DNA of 64,000 nucleotides from Candidatus Melainabacteria bacterium (GCA_016699165.1 CP064963.1:1-64000), one strand, 5' to 3'; positions 1 through 10,742 are shown, numbered from the stretch's first letter. The notes: generated by a model from the letters alone, not told the origin. A program made the numbers and translations.

Positions 1-600
1 ACTTTGACCGCGATGGCTGTTTGTTTTGGTGAAGGTGTGTCTGTGAATATTAATTTCAGAAAGCTCTTTCCACATTTAGATAGGTGCCTGGGCGCTTTCA
101 ATTGGACACTTTAGGCGAAAATGAATCTAAAAACGATAAGAACTCGCCCATCTGTCATGGTGAACTACGCGCACACTCCAGACGGTCTGGAAAAATTCTA
201 AAAGCAGCAAGACCGATGTTGGTAGAAGATGGAAAAAAAAACCTTTGTTAATGCATTTGGTTGTAGTGGTGATACGCGATCTATGAAACGACCAAAAATA
301 GCTGGAAGCGCTGCTTCGCTTAACTTTGATCAGTTAATTATTACTTCCAGACAATCCGCGCGGTGAAGACCCTGACAAAATTATCGAAGACATATTAGCT
401 GGTATGAATCGGTCTAAAAGGAGAAGGTGACTATTATTGAAGCCTGCCGCCGCACTGCTATCTACCAAACAATCGCTCGAACTCAAGCTACGAGATATGG
501 TTGTGAGTGGCTGGAAGGGCATAAGGTTGCATATCAAATTCTTAAAGACGCCACTATCGATTTTAATAAACGCTGAAGAAATCAAGATTGCCCTGAAAAA
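1..600 (+). pseudogene. murE: murE remnant (UDP-MurNAc-tripeptide synthetase), C-terminal half
   Basis: Not an intact gene, but three frames read consecutively give clear MurE ligase sequence. Around 10-60 is a helix resembling the family's NLLAAIAV segment (TAMAVCFGEGVS). Around 148-200 is RPSVMVNYAHTPDGLEKF, the conserved DYAHTPDGLE box. Around 248-350 is FVNAFGCSGDTRSMKRPKIA, matching the VFGCGGDRDxxKRPxM segment. Around 352-405 is DNPRGEDPDKIIEDILAGM, the DNPRxEDP motif that selects diaminopimelate in MurE. Around 440-570 come an R-R-x-A-I segment and HKVAYQILKDATIDFN. At least three frameshifts and several stops interrupt it. The N-terminal half lies outside the window or is lost. As murE is essential, a functional copy should exist elsewhere. 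Identity is confident; whether the breaks are biological or sequencing errors cannot be told here. Confidence 0.75.
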
Positions 601-1480
601 CAGTGATTATAATCACCGCTTACATAGGCATCGGTTTTCTCACATTTCATCAGTTCGAAGAGGCACTCTCTTCAATGCCATTTAACTTCTTAGTCTTGAA
701 AGTAACTGGATCGCTCAATGTGCGCTTTGGTCCTAACACGTTTTTGAAGTTCTAATTTATTTCGAAGCGGGCAATTTGACTTGTGCCGAGTTTGGAGATT
801 TACTTGGCGACGCGGTCTTGGACCTGCTTTAATGTCGGGAATTTGCCATTAAAAATGGGTTTTTAACCATGGACGCAAAAAAATATTAAAGAAAAGAATC
901 AATAAATTGTAAAGGCGCTCAGCATCTATCTGGCGGCGTGATGCTCAATATTTCCCATCGACCACTGCGAAGCGCGCTCCTTGTTTACGGCTCAATGGCG
1001 AGGAAAATATGAAGGCAGATTCGTTGCTTGGGGTTTTAATCAGTACATGAAAGTGACAAAGGTTCACTGCAAGCGATTTCCAAGCGACGGTGACGACAGG
1101 GAAGCCCCTCTTCTCCCTGTGTTTTGTTGCACCGAGCTCTGCGCCCTGAGCAACTTGTCTTCCGAGGTACCGCTTGTTTCGCTCAAATTGTTACGCGAAC
1201 TAATTAGTATCGATACAACCACTTTCTGGGACCGAAGTAAAATTTGAAAGGTTCTTATCCGCAGTCTTTTGCCCCATCCCAAAGCCACTCACATAACGAT
1301 GGAAAGATTTCAAGCATTTGCAGGCGCCATAGAATCATTGCCCCAGAGGCGCTCAGAGGACCTGGGCAACACTGCACGCAAATCAATTCGAGAGATGATT
1401 AGAAAGGCTAAAGAGGCTCATCTGATACTTCGACCAATATTGCAAAAGTCTAGCTTAAGGTCCAGATAATGTAGTCTTGA
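600..1480. other. Unassigned decayed stretch between two pseudogenes
   Basis: About 880 bases with only short open frames on both strands (for example 981-1247 plus, 1269-1469 plus, 1064-1288 minus), none with a recognisable motif, signal peptide or membrane pattern. Base composition and broken frames resemble the pseudogenes on both sides, so it is probably more gene debris. I see no RNA gene, terminator or repeat in it. Confidence 0.4.
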
Positions 1481-1499
1481 TATGAGTTCTGGTATTATA

Positions 1500-2948
1500 T
1501 CAAGATGCAAAAATTAGCCCTGAGTGGCTTAGGGCGGCCTCCGGACTTTTCGCTAAAGAAGTGGCTGGGCAAATGTAGAGGTCGAAGTTTTCGACGTCGG
1601 ACCTCAGTATCATGAACGATACGCATGTCCCATCGACCAGGGCAAATTGACTTGTCTGTCCGCCTAAGGCTTGCGGTTACTGCGCACCGGGACAATCTGC
1701 CGGTAGTTGGAATGATTTCAAAGTTATATTATCTGCGTCGCCCGTCATTGGCGGCAGGCTATTTGAATTGATTGGTCAGGCAGAATTGCAAAGTGTTTGG
1801 ACGAAGTGCGCCAAACAATTCTGACCCATGCTCCAGTCGAAATACCTGTAGTTAAGCCAGATCAAGAAGATCTTGTGACTGGATTAATAAACGTGCAACG
1901 CTTGCTGGCATGACTTATCACTATCAAGAACTTTTGCACTGTGGCTCAGACATGCACCTGCAATCAACACAAGCATTCTCAATGAAATTGTAGACAAGGT
2001 CCCAACATTCAATTTCATTGGGACACCAAAGTCTTGAAGCTCGATAGACAGGGCGACAAATTCAGAGTGCTCTTTGATCATTACAGAAAGCCTGGCGACG
2101 AACAAAGTGACGTGTTTGATTACTGCATAGTTTCTGTCGGCAGAGGTGGTGCACATTGGCTCACCCAACAAGAATTTTATAAATCGCTCGACACAAATCC
2201 TGGTCAAGTCGACATCGGTGTTAGAGTCGAGACAAGTAAATACTTCACTCAGGAAGTGGACGAGCGTTTCTACGAGCCCAAGCTTTATTATGAAGCAAGC
2301 ATACAAACGATGTGGTGCGCAATTTCTGCTCTAACCCTGGTGGCTATGTGACACCAGAGAATCACCGCGAATATGTGCTTGTAAACGGACACTCCAAGAT
2401 GTTCGGAAAAATCTGAGAACAACAATTTTGCTGTGCTTGTTTCTAAAACATTCACTCGTCCCTTTAAAGATCCCCAAATGTATTCGCAGACCATTGCAAA
2501 GGTCGCAAACATGCTTGCAGGCGGCGGACCTCTAGTTCAGCGCTTAGGCGACTTGCGCCAGGGACGCAGAACTAAATCGCTCACAAATAACTTAATTACA
2601 CCAACACTTGAAGCTGAATGCGGCGACATCGGTCTTGCTTATCCACATAGAATTCTTGCCAGCATCATCGAATATATGGATGCACTGGACAAAATTTGTC
2701 CTGGTGTCGCGGGTGACTCGACCCTGCTTTATGCACCAGAGTGTAAGAGTTATCCAGACTCTATTACCGTGTCTAAAACAATGGAAACAAATATCTCGAA
2801 TCTCTATATCATAGGTGATTCTAGCTCCTGGACACGCGGAGTTGGTCAAGCCACTACAAGCGGTCTGCTTGCAGGTGCTGGTATTAAAAGAAAGTGGCAT
2901 CAATCCCTACACCATCGGTGGTGCTCATCACTAAGCCGCATACAGTGA
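1500..2948 (+). pseudogene. Frameshifted FAD-dependent dehydrogenase (COG2509-type)
   Basis: Read across frames this gives a near-complete NAD(P)/FAD-dependent oxidoreductase of the COG2509 (uncharacterised FAD-dependent dehydrogenase) type. Around 1545-1640 is an AASGLFAKEVAG segment followed by VEVFDVGPQYHERYACPID. Around 1668-1700 is a Cys-rich KACGYCAPGQ segment, where the family has its cysteine motif. Around 2034-2330 is the substrate-domain region with YCIVSVGRGG and VDIGVRVE. From 2433 to 2903 an open frame carries FTRPFKDPQMYSQTIAKVA, LRQGRRTKS and, at the end, NLYIIGDSSSWTRGVGQA, the C-terminal FAD-contacting GD motif. At least four frameshifts break the frame between 1560 and 2440. 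Family identity is fairly sure; the substrate is unknown for this family. No intact start can be chosen. Confidence 0.7.
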
Positions 2949-2991
2949 CGGCAATTACAAAAACCTCGCCAAAATCAGGCTAAACTAAAAT

Positions 2992-4839
2992 ATGAGCGAT
3001 TTGCTTCAATGTTACTTAAGTGATGAACTTAAGGACGATCGCGGTATCACAACTATAAATTTGATTTTGTGCCGTGAAGTTCTATGCGGCGAGAACGACA
3101 GTTTCGCTGATTATGGCAATGAGTTCAATCTTTATGTCGAAAACCAGAGTCAAGCTGGAAAGGGGCGAAAGCAAAGAACAGTTCGCTCTTTCTGATTTTT
3201 GCAAAGCTCTATCTGATTGGCAGAGTAAGCTCTTGCAAAATGTCCTTTGGCAATAAAGGATTTCTATCAGGGTATTTTGGACGACGACAACACAATTGCT
3301 GCAACAAGTTGTGCCAAAGCCTTGCCTGAATTAGAAAAATATTTTGACGATTTGTATGACACTGATTCGATTATTCTGTTTCAAGCTTATTTGAAACTAG
3401 CCAATAATCAAATGCAAGAAGAGGCTTTGTTGGCTTCCTCCTTAATAATCAAACTGGCTAAAAAATTCTCGACTGGAACATCGCCCAATTTTTTACTTCA
3501 ATTAGCTCAAGAATATCAATCTCAGAAAAATTCCAAGCAAGCTCTGCTTTTAATTGAGGAAGCGGCTTACAATCACAATGAGAGAAAAGTTGAAGGCGAT
3601 CCAAATCACAAACATTTTTCCAAACATCTGCTCGAAAATTATTTGGAGATACTAAAATCACAAAGCAAAGAGCAGCACTTGCAGTTTGAAGAATTTTATT
3701 CCACCTATATTGGGCATGCAAGTGAAATTGGGCGTCTCAATCTGGGCTTATACAAAGCTTGTTCACTTTATAACGAGTATAGAAATGCAACAGGAATGGC
3801 GCAATCTGCTGAGCAAATGCTTATGATGATGCGAGGACTGACAAGCAATGCAATGGTTAATCCCGAACACAGCTTCACTTCAAAGCCAATGAGCATGGAT
3901 CAGTTGCACGATTTGCTCAAGTCGAGAATTCTAATCAATGCTGAAGCAACTGGATTATATAAACAATTCATCAAACATGCAGACGAGATAGAGTCTGATT
4001 TTGGCAAGTTAAAAGCGGAAATGAATCTGTTTATCCTGAGCTTTGTCAGTTAATTGAAGACGATATTGAAAAAGGCATTAAATATGGTGCAACCTATTCG
4101 AATCGATGAGAATACCCAACTCGATTTTGGTCCGACTTCAGATAACGATTTGCAAGAAGACTATTTGTACGACGACGTCGCCATTAAAATTGATGAAGCG
4201 GCAAACTTTCTCTCAAAATTAAAACAGAGATATCCTGCCGACATAGGCTCACCAAACGCCGAGCCAACAATACTATGGAAGCATCTGAAGTTTGGTCTAC
4301 TGATAGGAGCTAACGAAAGACTGGCTAGAAAACTGGCTCAGGTGGTGATGAACTTTATCGATTATTTTCACGCCGACAAAATAGTTCGCTCAAAAAACAA
4401 AAGACGATCTTATCGTTTCTTTTGCTAGCGAGCCAAAATTTTAAATCAGTGTTTTGCAGAGCTTGTCGCATTCTACGATGCTGCAGGTATGAGTGGAAGC
4501 GCCAATAATTTTAAGAATGTTGATTTGTCAAACGTAGTAGTAACAAAAGAATCCAAAGTCGCATGTACCGTTTTAATCTATATTCCACTCGATATTGAAC
4601 ATCATTTTGAAAACTTGAATTTCGATGTGCCCATGGCAATAGTAACTCAACAAATAGATTGGGAAGGTTCAGAATGCACCGAGCCTGAATATTTAGAAGA
4701 AGCCCCAGGAAAGGCGTTCAAGCTCATGACCATCATCACCAAAGATCCAGATGGTATGATTGCACTTTGCAAAAATGTGATTGTCACGTCAGATGCTGCA
4801 AGAAGTATTATTTTTAAAACTGGAAAAGTATTGAATTAG
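2992..4839 (+). pseudogene. Unknown protein gene broken by about five frameshifts
   Basis: Open frames at 2992-3195, 3074-3256, 3247-4053, 4054-4428 and 4489-4839 are pieces of one gene: each frame can be continued into the next without a stop if single-base shifts are allowed. For example, the last frame reads back through SFASEPKILNQCFAELVAFY to an A-run near 4395, where the previous frame fails. The restored product would be about 610 residues, acidic and largely helical in its first two thirds (QAYLKLANNQMQEEALLASS and SSQKNSKQALLLIEEAAY-like stretches suggest TPR-like helical pairs), with a beta-rich C-terminal part. No family recognised, no signal peptide seen. Several breaks fall in A or T runs, which is compatible with base-calling error as well as with decay. 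Confidence 0.5.
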
Positions 4840-4841
4840 CT

Positions 4842-5294
4842 TTAGGCCGCGCGTGTTTCGGGGCGATTTTGAACTCGTCGCACAATCTCTCTGCCAATTG
4901 CATTGTCTGTTACATTAATCCCGCTGGGTCCCAGGGTCATAGAGCGTTTTCATCGCTTATCAAACTTAGTTTTACGTTTGTGCCATCGCTTTCAAGTTTC
5001 ACGCCAGCCGATTTTAGAGCACTTTTGTAGCTCGCTTTGAACCCTTTCACTGCCATTCAAATAGGTAAAAGCGAATCGTCCTATGAGCATTTTCCATTTG
5101 CTGAAGACCACGTAAGTTTGTTTGTCGTAGTTAGCAAATTGGTCTTGACCCATTGCTACTTGCATCGCAGTTGAATCTACACGAGTTGTAGGCGGCTTAA
5201 AATATTCCATGTCGGCTGCACTTAAGGCTGATTGGACCGATAATCCATTTCTTGATTCTGCGGAATCTCTTGCGCCTAAATCTAAATCGGACAT
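4842..5294 (-). pseudogene. Frameshifted small unknown protein
   Basis: The upstream part starts at 5294 (MSDLDLGARDSAESRNGL) and is open to about 5040. The frame then shifts to one encoding ASYKSALKSAGVKLESDGT and LSLISDENAL, and shifts once more near 4940 into MTLGPSGINVTDNAIGREIV, ending in a stop at 4842-4844. The joined product of about 150 residues is soluble with no motif I recognise. The matching amino-acid character across both shifts is what suggests one gene. It ends tail to tail with the pseudogene at 2992-4839, two bases apart. Confidence 0.45.
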
Positions 5295-5390
5295 GACAGA
5301 TTACTCCAGTAGAAAGTTGGTGGGGATACTTTCTATTGTCAGGAGAATTCGCTTCGATTTAAATGGGGAGACTACGCTCTCTAGAAAAAT

Positions 5391-5939
5391 CTAGCCGAGC
5401 ATGGTTCTGCCCGGAGTTTTAGGCGGTTGAAGATGTCTTTGGATTTCTTGTGTAAACTGATTTACATCTATTTTGTTTCCGGCTTCTAAAAATCGACTGC
5501 GTAATGCCTCATAGTTTGAACCTGCGGGGTAAAGGAGATCAGCTTTGGGCGGATTCTTTCCGTCCGTGAGTAAGGTGCGACTTAGAGGTTCAATTCCTTT
5601 TACTTCTGTAGACAATGCAATTCGAGTAGGTCTACTCGGGTCATTAAGTGGAAATCTTTCAACGTAGAGGTCTATTCCTTTAGTTTTCAGTGCCGCTTTG
5701 ATTGAATCCTGGGCATCTGCATTATTCAAAAAATAGTTAGTAAAACCATTTAAATCGCCTGCCCGAAGTAAATTAAAGCTCTCGGTTACTTCTTTAGGAA
5801 TTGAAGTATTATCGCTAGCTTGAGCAGTTCGAAATAATCCTGCATCAGCCATCAATGCATCATGTAGACCTTTTGCCTCAGTAGTGTTGTTGCCACCGTC
5901 ATTGATTGAACTCGGTTGATCTGGTTTTTCACCCGCCAT
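5391..5939 (-). CDS. Hypothetical soluble protein
   Basis: An intact 182-residue frame starting MAGEKPDQPSSIND. The first 30 residues are polar and low in complexity, the remainder is mixed helical, ending QEIQRHLQPPKTPGRTMLG. There is no signal peptide, membrane segment, metal-binding or nucleotide-binding motif. It lies downstream of, and on the same strand as, the TPR pseudogene (6006-7339), with about 65 bases between, so the two may have been one transcript. It is one of the few unbroken frames in the left 7 kb. The style (disordered polar N-terminus followed by a compact domain) resembles the protein at 7508-9961, but I cannot show homology. Confidence 0.5.
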   Translation of the reverse strand: MAGEKPDQPSSINDGGNNTTEAKGLHDALMADAGLFRTAQASDNTSIPKEVTESFNLLRAGDLNGFTNYFLNNADAQDSIKAALKTKGIDLYVERFPLNDPSRPTRIALSTEVKGIEPLSRTLLTDGKNPPKADLLYPAGSNYEALRSRFLEAGNKIDVNQFTQEIQRHLQPPKTPGRTMLG

Positions 5940-6005
5940 AATTCGAACTCCTTGCCTTTTGCGACAAGTATATTATCGACAAATAGCCCGAAATTTAACC
6001 GCCTA

Positions 6006-7339
6006 CTAGTTATTCCAAAGCAGGTCGGTGTCTTCATCGTCTGACACCATTTTCTTTTGAAGCGAAGCGTACTTCGCCATGAGAGCTGCAACTTCTGGAT
6101 GTTCGACCCCCAAAGTCTTTTCGCAAAGCCCAAGACTCCATCTATATAATCTGTCTGCTTCTTCGAAATTCTCCTGGTCTTCATATAAATGCGCCAGATT
6201 CTCAATTGCTTTGGCTACGCTTGCATGCTCTGGACCGACGTTTTCTTGAATGATTGAAAGTGCCCGCCAGAAATGCTGCTCGGCTTCAGCGTATCTGCCT
6301 TGATCTTGATAGACTTCGGCGAGCGAATTTAAAACTTCGGCGACATGCATGTGCCGGCGCCCCAGTCGCGCGTTCTGATTTCAAGCAAAGTCTTGTACAA
6401 AGGTTCAGCCTGGTCGTACTTGCACTGAATATGAAAGAGATTGGCTAAATTACTCAACGTCTGTGCGGTGCTTGGATGGTCGAGTCCAAGGGCAGTCTGG
6501 CGAATTTTAAGTGCCTTCCAATGAGTCTCTTCCGCTTTTGGAAAATTGCCCTGCAAGCGATAGAGCTCAGCCAAATAATTTAAAATCACTGCGACACTTG
6601 GATGCAGGGTGCCCCATTTTTCTTCGTTTAATTTGAGCGCGCGCGCATAAATGGGCTCGGCTTTGTCGTATCTACCTTCGGCATGATACAAGAGCGCCAG
6701 ATTTTGCAGCATGGCGCCAATGGTGGGATGATCGGGACCCAAAGTGGCTTCGCGCACTGCAATTGCTTTGCTGAACAAAGGCTCTGCCTGGTCATATTTG
6801 CCGTGCAGTCTATATAAATCGGCAAGTGATTCAAGCGTGTCTGCCAGTTTCACTTTGTCGCTGTCTTCGTGCGATTCAAAAATAGACAGCGCCCTGCGAA
6901 AACAACTTTCCACTTCTTGAAACTTGCCTTCTACACGATAGACTTGACCCAGTTTATTCAATGTCTCAGCTAGTTCGTTTGAATCTTGCTGCCATTTCTC
7001 CTGCACGGCAAGAGCAGCTTTGAGCGCGTCTTCTGCCTTAAGCCACGATCCTTGCATCGAATAAATTTCACCAAAACCTCGATAGATTTCGGCAAAACTG
7101 GGGTCGTCTACAAGTGCGATTCGAGACTTGCCAGAATCTTCCTGAGTTATTGCGTCTAAAGTATTATCGGAAGTCTCATCGGGCGACATAAAGCCGTTTG
7201 CTTTCTCGCGTCTGGCTTCAATCAGCGCCTTTTGATAAAGTCTTTCTGCATCTTCATAACGCCCAAGGTCGAAAGCACGTTTTCCGGCTTCGATATAGGC
7301 TTTGAAGTTAATTGCGTCCTGGCTTTGGCTTGTTTCCAT
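6006..7339 (-). pseudogene. Kinesin-light-chain-type TPR protein, single frameshift
   Basis: Two overlapping frames (6329-7339 and 6006-6350) encode consecutive parts of one tetratricopeptide protein of roughly 440 residues. The repeats are the 42-residue kinesin-light-chain type, recognisable by recurring A-x-x-L-x-x-L-A-x-L-Y-x-x-Q-G-x-Y-x-x-A-E-x-x-x-x-x-A-L and by linkers such as LGPDHPTIGAML, LGLDHPSTAQTL and VGPEHASVAKAI. At least seven such repeats are visible. The first frame stops shortly after RTRDWGAG and the second resumes with HVAEVLNSLAEVYQDQGRY, exactly at a repeat boundary, so one small indel near 6350 (in a CCCC run) explains the break. TPR arrays of this kind mediate protein-protein contacts; no partner is indicated. 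It is functional if the indel is a sequence error. Confidence 0.75.
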
Positions 7340-7507
7340 AGAATTTTTAAAAACTAGTCCTAGTAAGAGTATGACCGAAAATGCAATGAGCTAATCGCAA
7401 TCATTGGTACTTTTCACGCAAGGGTGATGATAAAATTGACTATTGCATTGAGCGCTTAGATTTAGGTATTTCTGGGCATAAATTAACATCTTGCAATTTG
7501 GTTTTGT

Positions 7508-9961
7508 ATGACCGAAAATCCGCGAAGCAATAAGAGTGCCGAATCGGATGATGTAAGACATCGTCAAACTGATGTTGATCTAGTCAAAACTAGCGATAAT
7601 ACTGTAAAAGATGCTGTGATTGGATTTGTCAAAGATCGAGAGCATCAAGATATTCGGGCAAAATCTCAATTACTATTCAACCAAGACAGCCCGTCTGAGC
7701 AGGTGCTTAAGGCGTTATCGCCCGATGATATTAGGCGCAAGCATTTTGAAGCAAATCGATTCGAAATAGATGGGCTAACTGATAGTCCAGATATTCAGAC
7801 AAACGAAAGTCACAAGAATAACAACACAAAGAAGCCTGCAACAACGAGAGAGTTTATAGCTCATTTTTTCAATACTTTCTCTCCCGATAAAGAAATCAAG
7901 CCCGAATCAGATTCTAAAAAACACAAGACTGAAGCTCTTGAAGATAGTTTCACATCTTTCACTATGCTTGCTTTTGAAGCTAAGAATAATCAGGTGCTTG
8001 AGCCTGTTTCACTTTTGCGTGAGCATGCTGACAGCTTGGCTGATGGCAAGGAAAAGCAGGATTTAATTGAGCTAAGCCGCAAGCAAGCAAAAGAAATATC
8101 GCCTAATTTGAATGCCTGGTATGAACGCAAAGAACTTCAAGAGAAGTTAGACACAGCCGAATCGAAAATCTTTCAAGCAGCATGTGATCGATTTGGCAAA
8201 GAACATATAGAGCGTGTCGATATAGATAAAGGCAATATCGGACAAGCAATATCTCTTTTGTTATTTGGACCGGATACTTATCAATTAATGGGCAAGGAAA
8301 ATGCTGCAAGACTGGGCAGGCAGCTCATGGTCTTTGGTATTGCACCAATAATAGGAGTTGGTGAGGCGGCAAAACAAAAATTACAAGACAATCCCAGTAA
8401 ATTATTTACAGATGGAACGACTAACATATTTAGTGGCACTGCCATTGGAGTAATACTAGAGTCTGTCAACCCAGTAGTATTAGGGGTAGTATCAACTGCA
8501 TGTTTAGGAATTTTTGGCAAACAAGTTTTAGATGAGCTAACCCTGCCAGAGAATAAAAAACGAAACGAGAAATTAGTCAGTCTAGCTAAAAGCATAGATA
8601 GTTTCGATGATATTGAAATGATAGGTACTGGGCGTCAAGTTAAAGAGATACTGGCGCCAAAAATCTATGAAATAGGTTTCGATTTAGTCACTGGTGGTGT
8701 CGCCATTGGTGAAGGACGAGCACTAAAGCACGAGCTTTCAGATGCAGTTAGTGGAGTTGATATAAGAGGTTTTACGAAAAACGTAAGAGAAATTGGCGAC
8801 GATGTATTGAATGAACTTCAAGGCTTGCTAACTAGTATTGACAAGAGTGTTAAAACAGGTCTGGAACCAGCCGGTGCGCTAGTTAATGGAACATTGCATG
8901 GTAATGTCAGCCACTCGAAATATGAGTTGCTAATAGAAGCGCAATTAGAAGAATTTGGCAAAGAAGATCTTTCCAACTTCATGGTAGGCTCAAATGATTT
9001 TTTCGACGGACTCGCCAAACAAATTAAAAATTGGAAAATAGATTCACAAAGAAAAAAGAGCATTGAGAAATTAAAAACACTAGACATAGAAGATGCAGCC
9101 AAAATAGCAGCGCAAGAATTAGTGAAAGAGCCACCAAAACTAGATGAAAGAGCAATAAAAAAATTACTTGGACAAGAGACTGACGCAAAAGAATATTTGC
9201 GCAGAATGAGCGAACATGTAAGTTATGGCAGAGAAGTATTGCTTAGGCATGCAGCACCAGAAGATATTTTAGACTTACACAGGCACCATTACTCGATTGA
9301 TTTTTCTGACTATGCAATCACGGCAAAAAATAAACTTGGTCGCTCGGCTGAGATACCGGGAAGTTTAGCCAAAGTTGAGGAGTTACTTGGAATTACATTT
9401 TCAGAAGATAGAACTTTGCATGTTCCGCTGAGAATTTTCGATGAACATCAAAAGAAATGGATTTATAACAGTGAAAATATGCTGGTCGACCTAAACGCAG
9501 AGTTTCATCAACCAAGACTGGATGGAACGATACGTCACGAATTGGCACAAGCATTGGGTGAGATTCGCAATTGGACATATAGGAAAGGAGCGTCACCAAT
9601 AGGCGGAAAAACACACTGTAAATATCTTTACGATGAAGAAATCAAGGCAGTAAAAACCGCAGAGGTACGTCTTTTGCAAGCTGTGAAACTCAAAAAATCT
9701 GAGCTTGAATTATCTGGACTTTCGTATGAGCAAATTAACTCAAATAAAGAATATTTGACGCTTTGGGCACGATTAAGATTTTGTCAAAACTACTCGCAAC
9801 CCAATAGGGTCGGTATTGAGCAAGTAATGTCAGATCTTTATGCAATTCGTTATGGTGGCTCAGCCGCAACTAAAGCTTTCGACCAAAGTCTTACTATTGC
9901 ATTCAAGAATTTGTTCAACTTTTTAGAGCATAACAAATGGTTCAGAGGAGACGATGAATAA
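7508..9961 (+). CDS. Large multidomain protein with degenerate HExxH-like C-terminal domain; candidate toxin
   Basis: An intact 817-residue protein with no signal peptide. Residues 1-150 are polar and disordered. Around 265-345 lies a hydrophobic stretch (ARLGRQLMVFGIAPIIGVGE; GVILESVNPVVLGVVSTACL) that could insert into a membrane. Around 500-600 it is charged and helical. The C-terminal 200 residues form a compact domain with LDGTIRHELAQALGEIRNW (around 681-699) and, 85 residues later, GIEQVMSDLYAIRYGGSAA. The first element looks like the HExxH helix of zincin metallopeptidases with the second histidine replaced by glutamine; the second is shaped like the glutamate-bearing downstream helix of lethal-factor-like zincins. 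A partner gene follows 2 bases after the stop, and this protein's last 55 residues are repeated downstream with a second partner copy. That layout, rather than any catalytic motif, is why I propose a contact- or delivery-type toxin. No family match is claimed. Confidence 0.6.
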   Translation: MTENPRSNKSAESDDVRHRQTDVDLVKTSDNTVKDAVIGFVKDREHQDIRAKSQLLFNQDSPSEQVLKALSPDDIRRKHFEANRFEIDGLTDSPDIQTNESHKNNNTKKPATTREFIAHFFNTFSPDKEIKPESDSKKHKTEALEDSFTSFTMLAFEAKNNQVLEPVSLLREHADSLADGKEKQDLIELSRKQAKEISPNLNAWYERKELQEKLDTAESKIFQAACDRFGKEHIERVDIDKGNIGQAISLLLFGPDTYQLMGKENAARLGRQLMVFGIAPIIGVGEAAKQKLQDNPSKLFTDGTTNIFSGTAIGVILESVNPVVLGVVSTACLGIFGKQVLDELTLPENKKRNEKLVSLAKSIDSFDDIEMIGTGRQVKEILAPKIYEIGFDLVTGGVAIGEGRALKHELSDAVSGVDIRGFTKNVREIGDDVLNELQGLLTSIDKSVKTGLEPAGALVNGTLHGNVSHSKYELLIEAQLEEFGKEDLSNFMVGSNDFFDGLAKQIKNWKIDSQRKKSIEKLKTLDIEDAAKIAAQELVKEPPKLDERAIKKLLGQETDAKEYLRRMSEHVSYGREVLLRHAAPEDILDLHRHHYSIDFSDYAITAKNKLGRSAEIPGSLAKVEELLGITFSEDRTLHVPLRIFDEHQKKWIYNSENMLVDLNAEFHQPRLDGTIRHELAQALGEIRNWTYRKGASPIGGKTHCKYLYDEEIKAVKTAEVRLLQAVKLKKSELELSGLSYEQINSNKEYLTLWARLRFCQNYSQPNRVGIEQVMSDLYAIRYGGSAATKAFDQSLTIAFKNLFNFLEHNKWFRGDDE

Positions 9962-9963
9962 CC

Positions 9964-10554
9964 ATGGATAGAGACAAGTGGGAGCATTTAGTTGCCGAAT
10001 TAGTTGAAGGAATGGAAGTTGGAGAGATCACTCTGGTAATGAAATGGAAAGATTCGATTGATGTATATCACGCTGGAGGAGCCGTTATATTGCGCAAAAG
10101 GTATCCAGGGATAAAGCCTCACACTTACTGTGGAACCTATTATTTTTTACCAACCGAACCGAGATATTATGCCATGTTAGAAGCCTGGAGAATTGTTTCA
10201 CCAGAGACTTTAGAAAGTGGAGAATGGGAGTATCCTCGACCCAAGGGTTATGATTGGGATCTTGAAGGTTTTGCTAGCGGTTTTATAATTGGGCGTTTCG
10301 AGAGAATAGAGATGTTTGAAGACCACAGTTTAATTGCATTTGAAAAAAAACGAACCGGTGATTTAAATTACGACCAGTTCAAAATTGCTGCTGGTTCGGA
10401 GTACGCGAAATACGTAGAATCCAAAGTAGGCAAGATGAAACCAGGAGACATCATTACTTTCGAAGAGAATCCTAAATGTACTATAGATAAAAATTACAAC
10501 CTTGTCGGTGGTGATCCGTTTCTACCATACAAGATTTCTAAAATGGAACGCTGA
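9964..10554 (+). CDS. Small partner protein of the 817-residue protein; candidate immunity protein
   Basis: 196 residues, starting ATG two bases after the preceding stop, so almost certainly co-translated with it. It is soluble and rich in aromatic residues and beta-prone stretches (AGGAVILRKRYPGIKPHTYC; FLPTEPRYYAMLEAWRIVSP; SEYAKYVESKVGKMKPGDII), with no signal peptide or membrane segment. A diverged second copy lies at 10743-11319. The two copies agree closely in the first 80 residues, in RIVSPETLESGEWEYPRPKG and in the C-terminal SEYAKY-ESKVGKMKPGDIITF segment, and differ strongly in the part between the last two (about 95-130). A conserved scaffold with one variable patch is what cognate immunity proteins show. 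Function is inferred from position only. Confidence 0.6.
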   Translation: MDRDKWEHLVAELVEGMEVGEITLVMKWKDSIDVYHAGGAVILRKRYPGIKPHTYCGTYYFLPTEPRYYAMLEAWRIVSPETLESGEWEYPRPKGYDWDLEGFASGFIIGRFERIEMFEDHSLIAFEKKRTGDLNYDQFKIAAGSEYAKYVESKVGKMKPGDIITFEENPKCTIDKNYNLVGGDPFLPYKISKMER

Positions 10555-10560
10555 GCCAAG

Positions 10561-10740
10561 TTTAGCAAAAATTACTCTCAGTCTAGATTAGGTATTGAGC
10601 AAGTAATGTCAGATCTTTATGCAATTCGTTATGGTGGCTCAGCCGCAACTAAAACGTTCGACCAAAGTCTTGCAATTGCATTCAAGAATTTGTTCAACTT
10701 CTTAGAGCATAACAACTGGTTCAGAGGAGACGATGAATAA
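10561..10740 (+). pseudogene. Orphan copy of the large protein's C-terminal tail
   Basis: About 58 codons repeating the end of the 7508-9961 product: KNYSQSRLGIEQVMSDLYAI continuing to a TAA at 10738-10740. Substitutions relative to the first copy are few (for example T for A and A for T around KTFDQSLAIAF, N for K in EHNNWFRGDDE). It is open in the right frame but has no plausible start of its own, so it is best read as a displaced cassette end that could replace the resident tail by recombination. Confidence 0.7.
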
Positions 10741-10742
10741 CC

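Noticed and set aside
7420..7470. Promoter upstream of the 817-residue protein (TTGACT followed by TAGATT)
   Set aside because: The spacing is 15 bases and the -10 match is poor, so it is not convincing.
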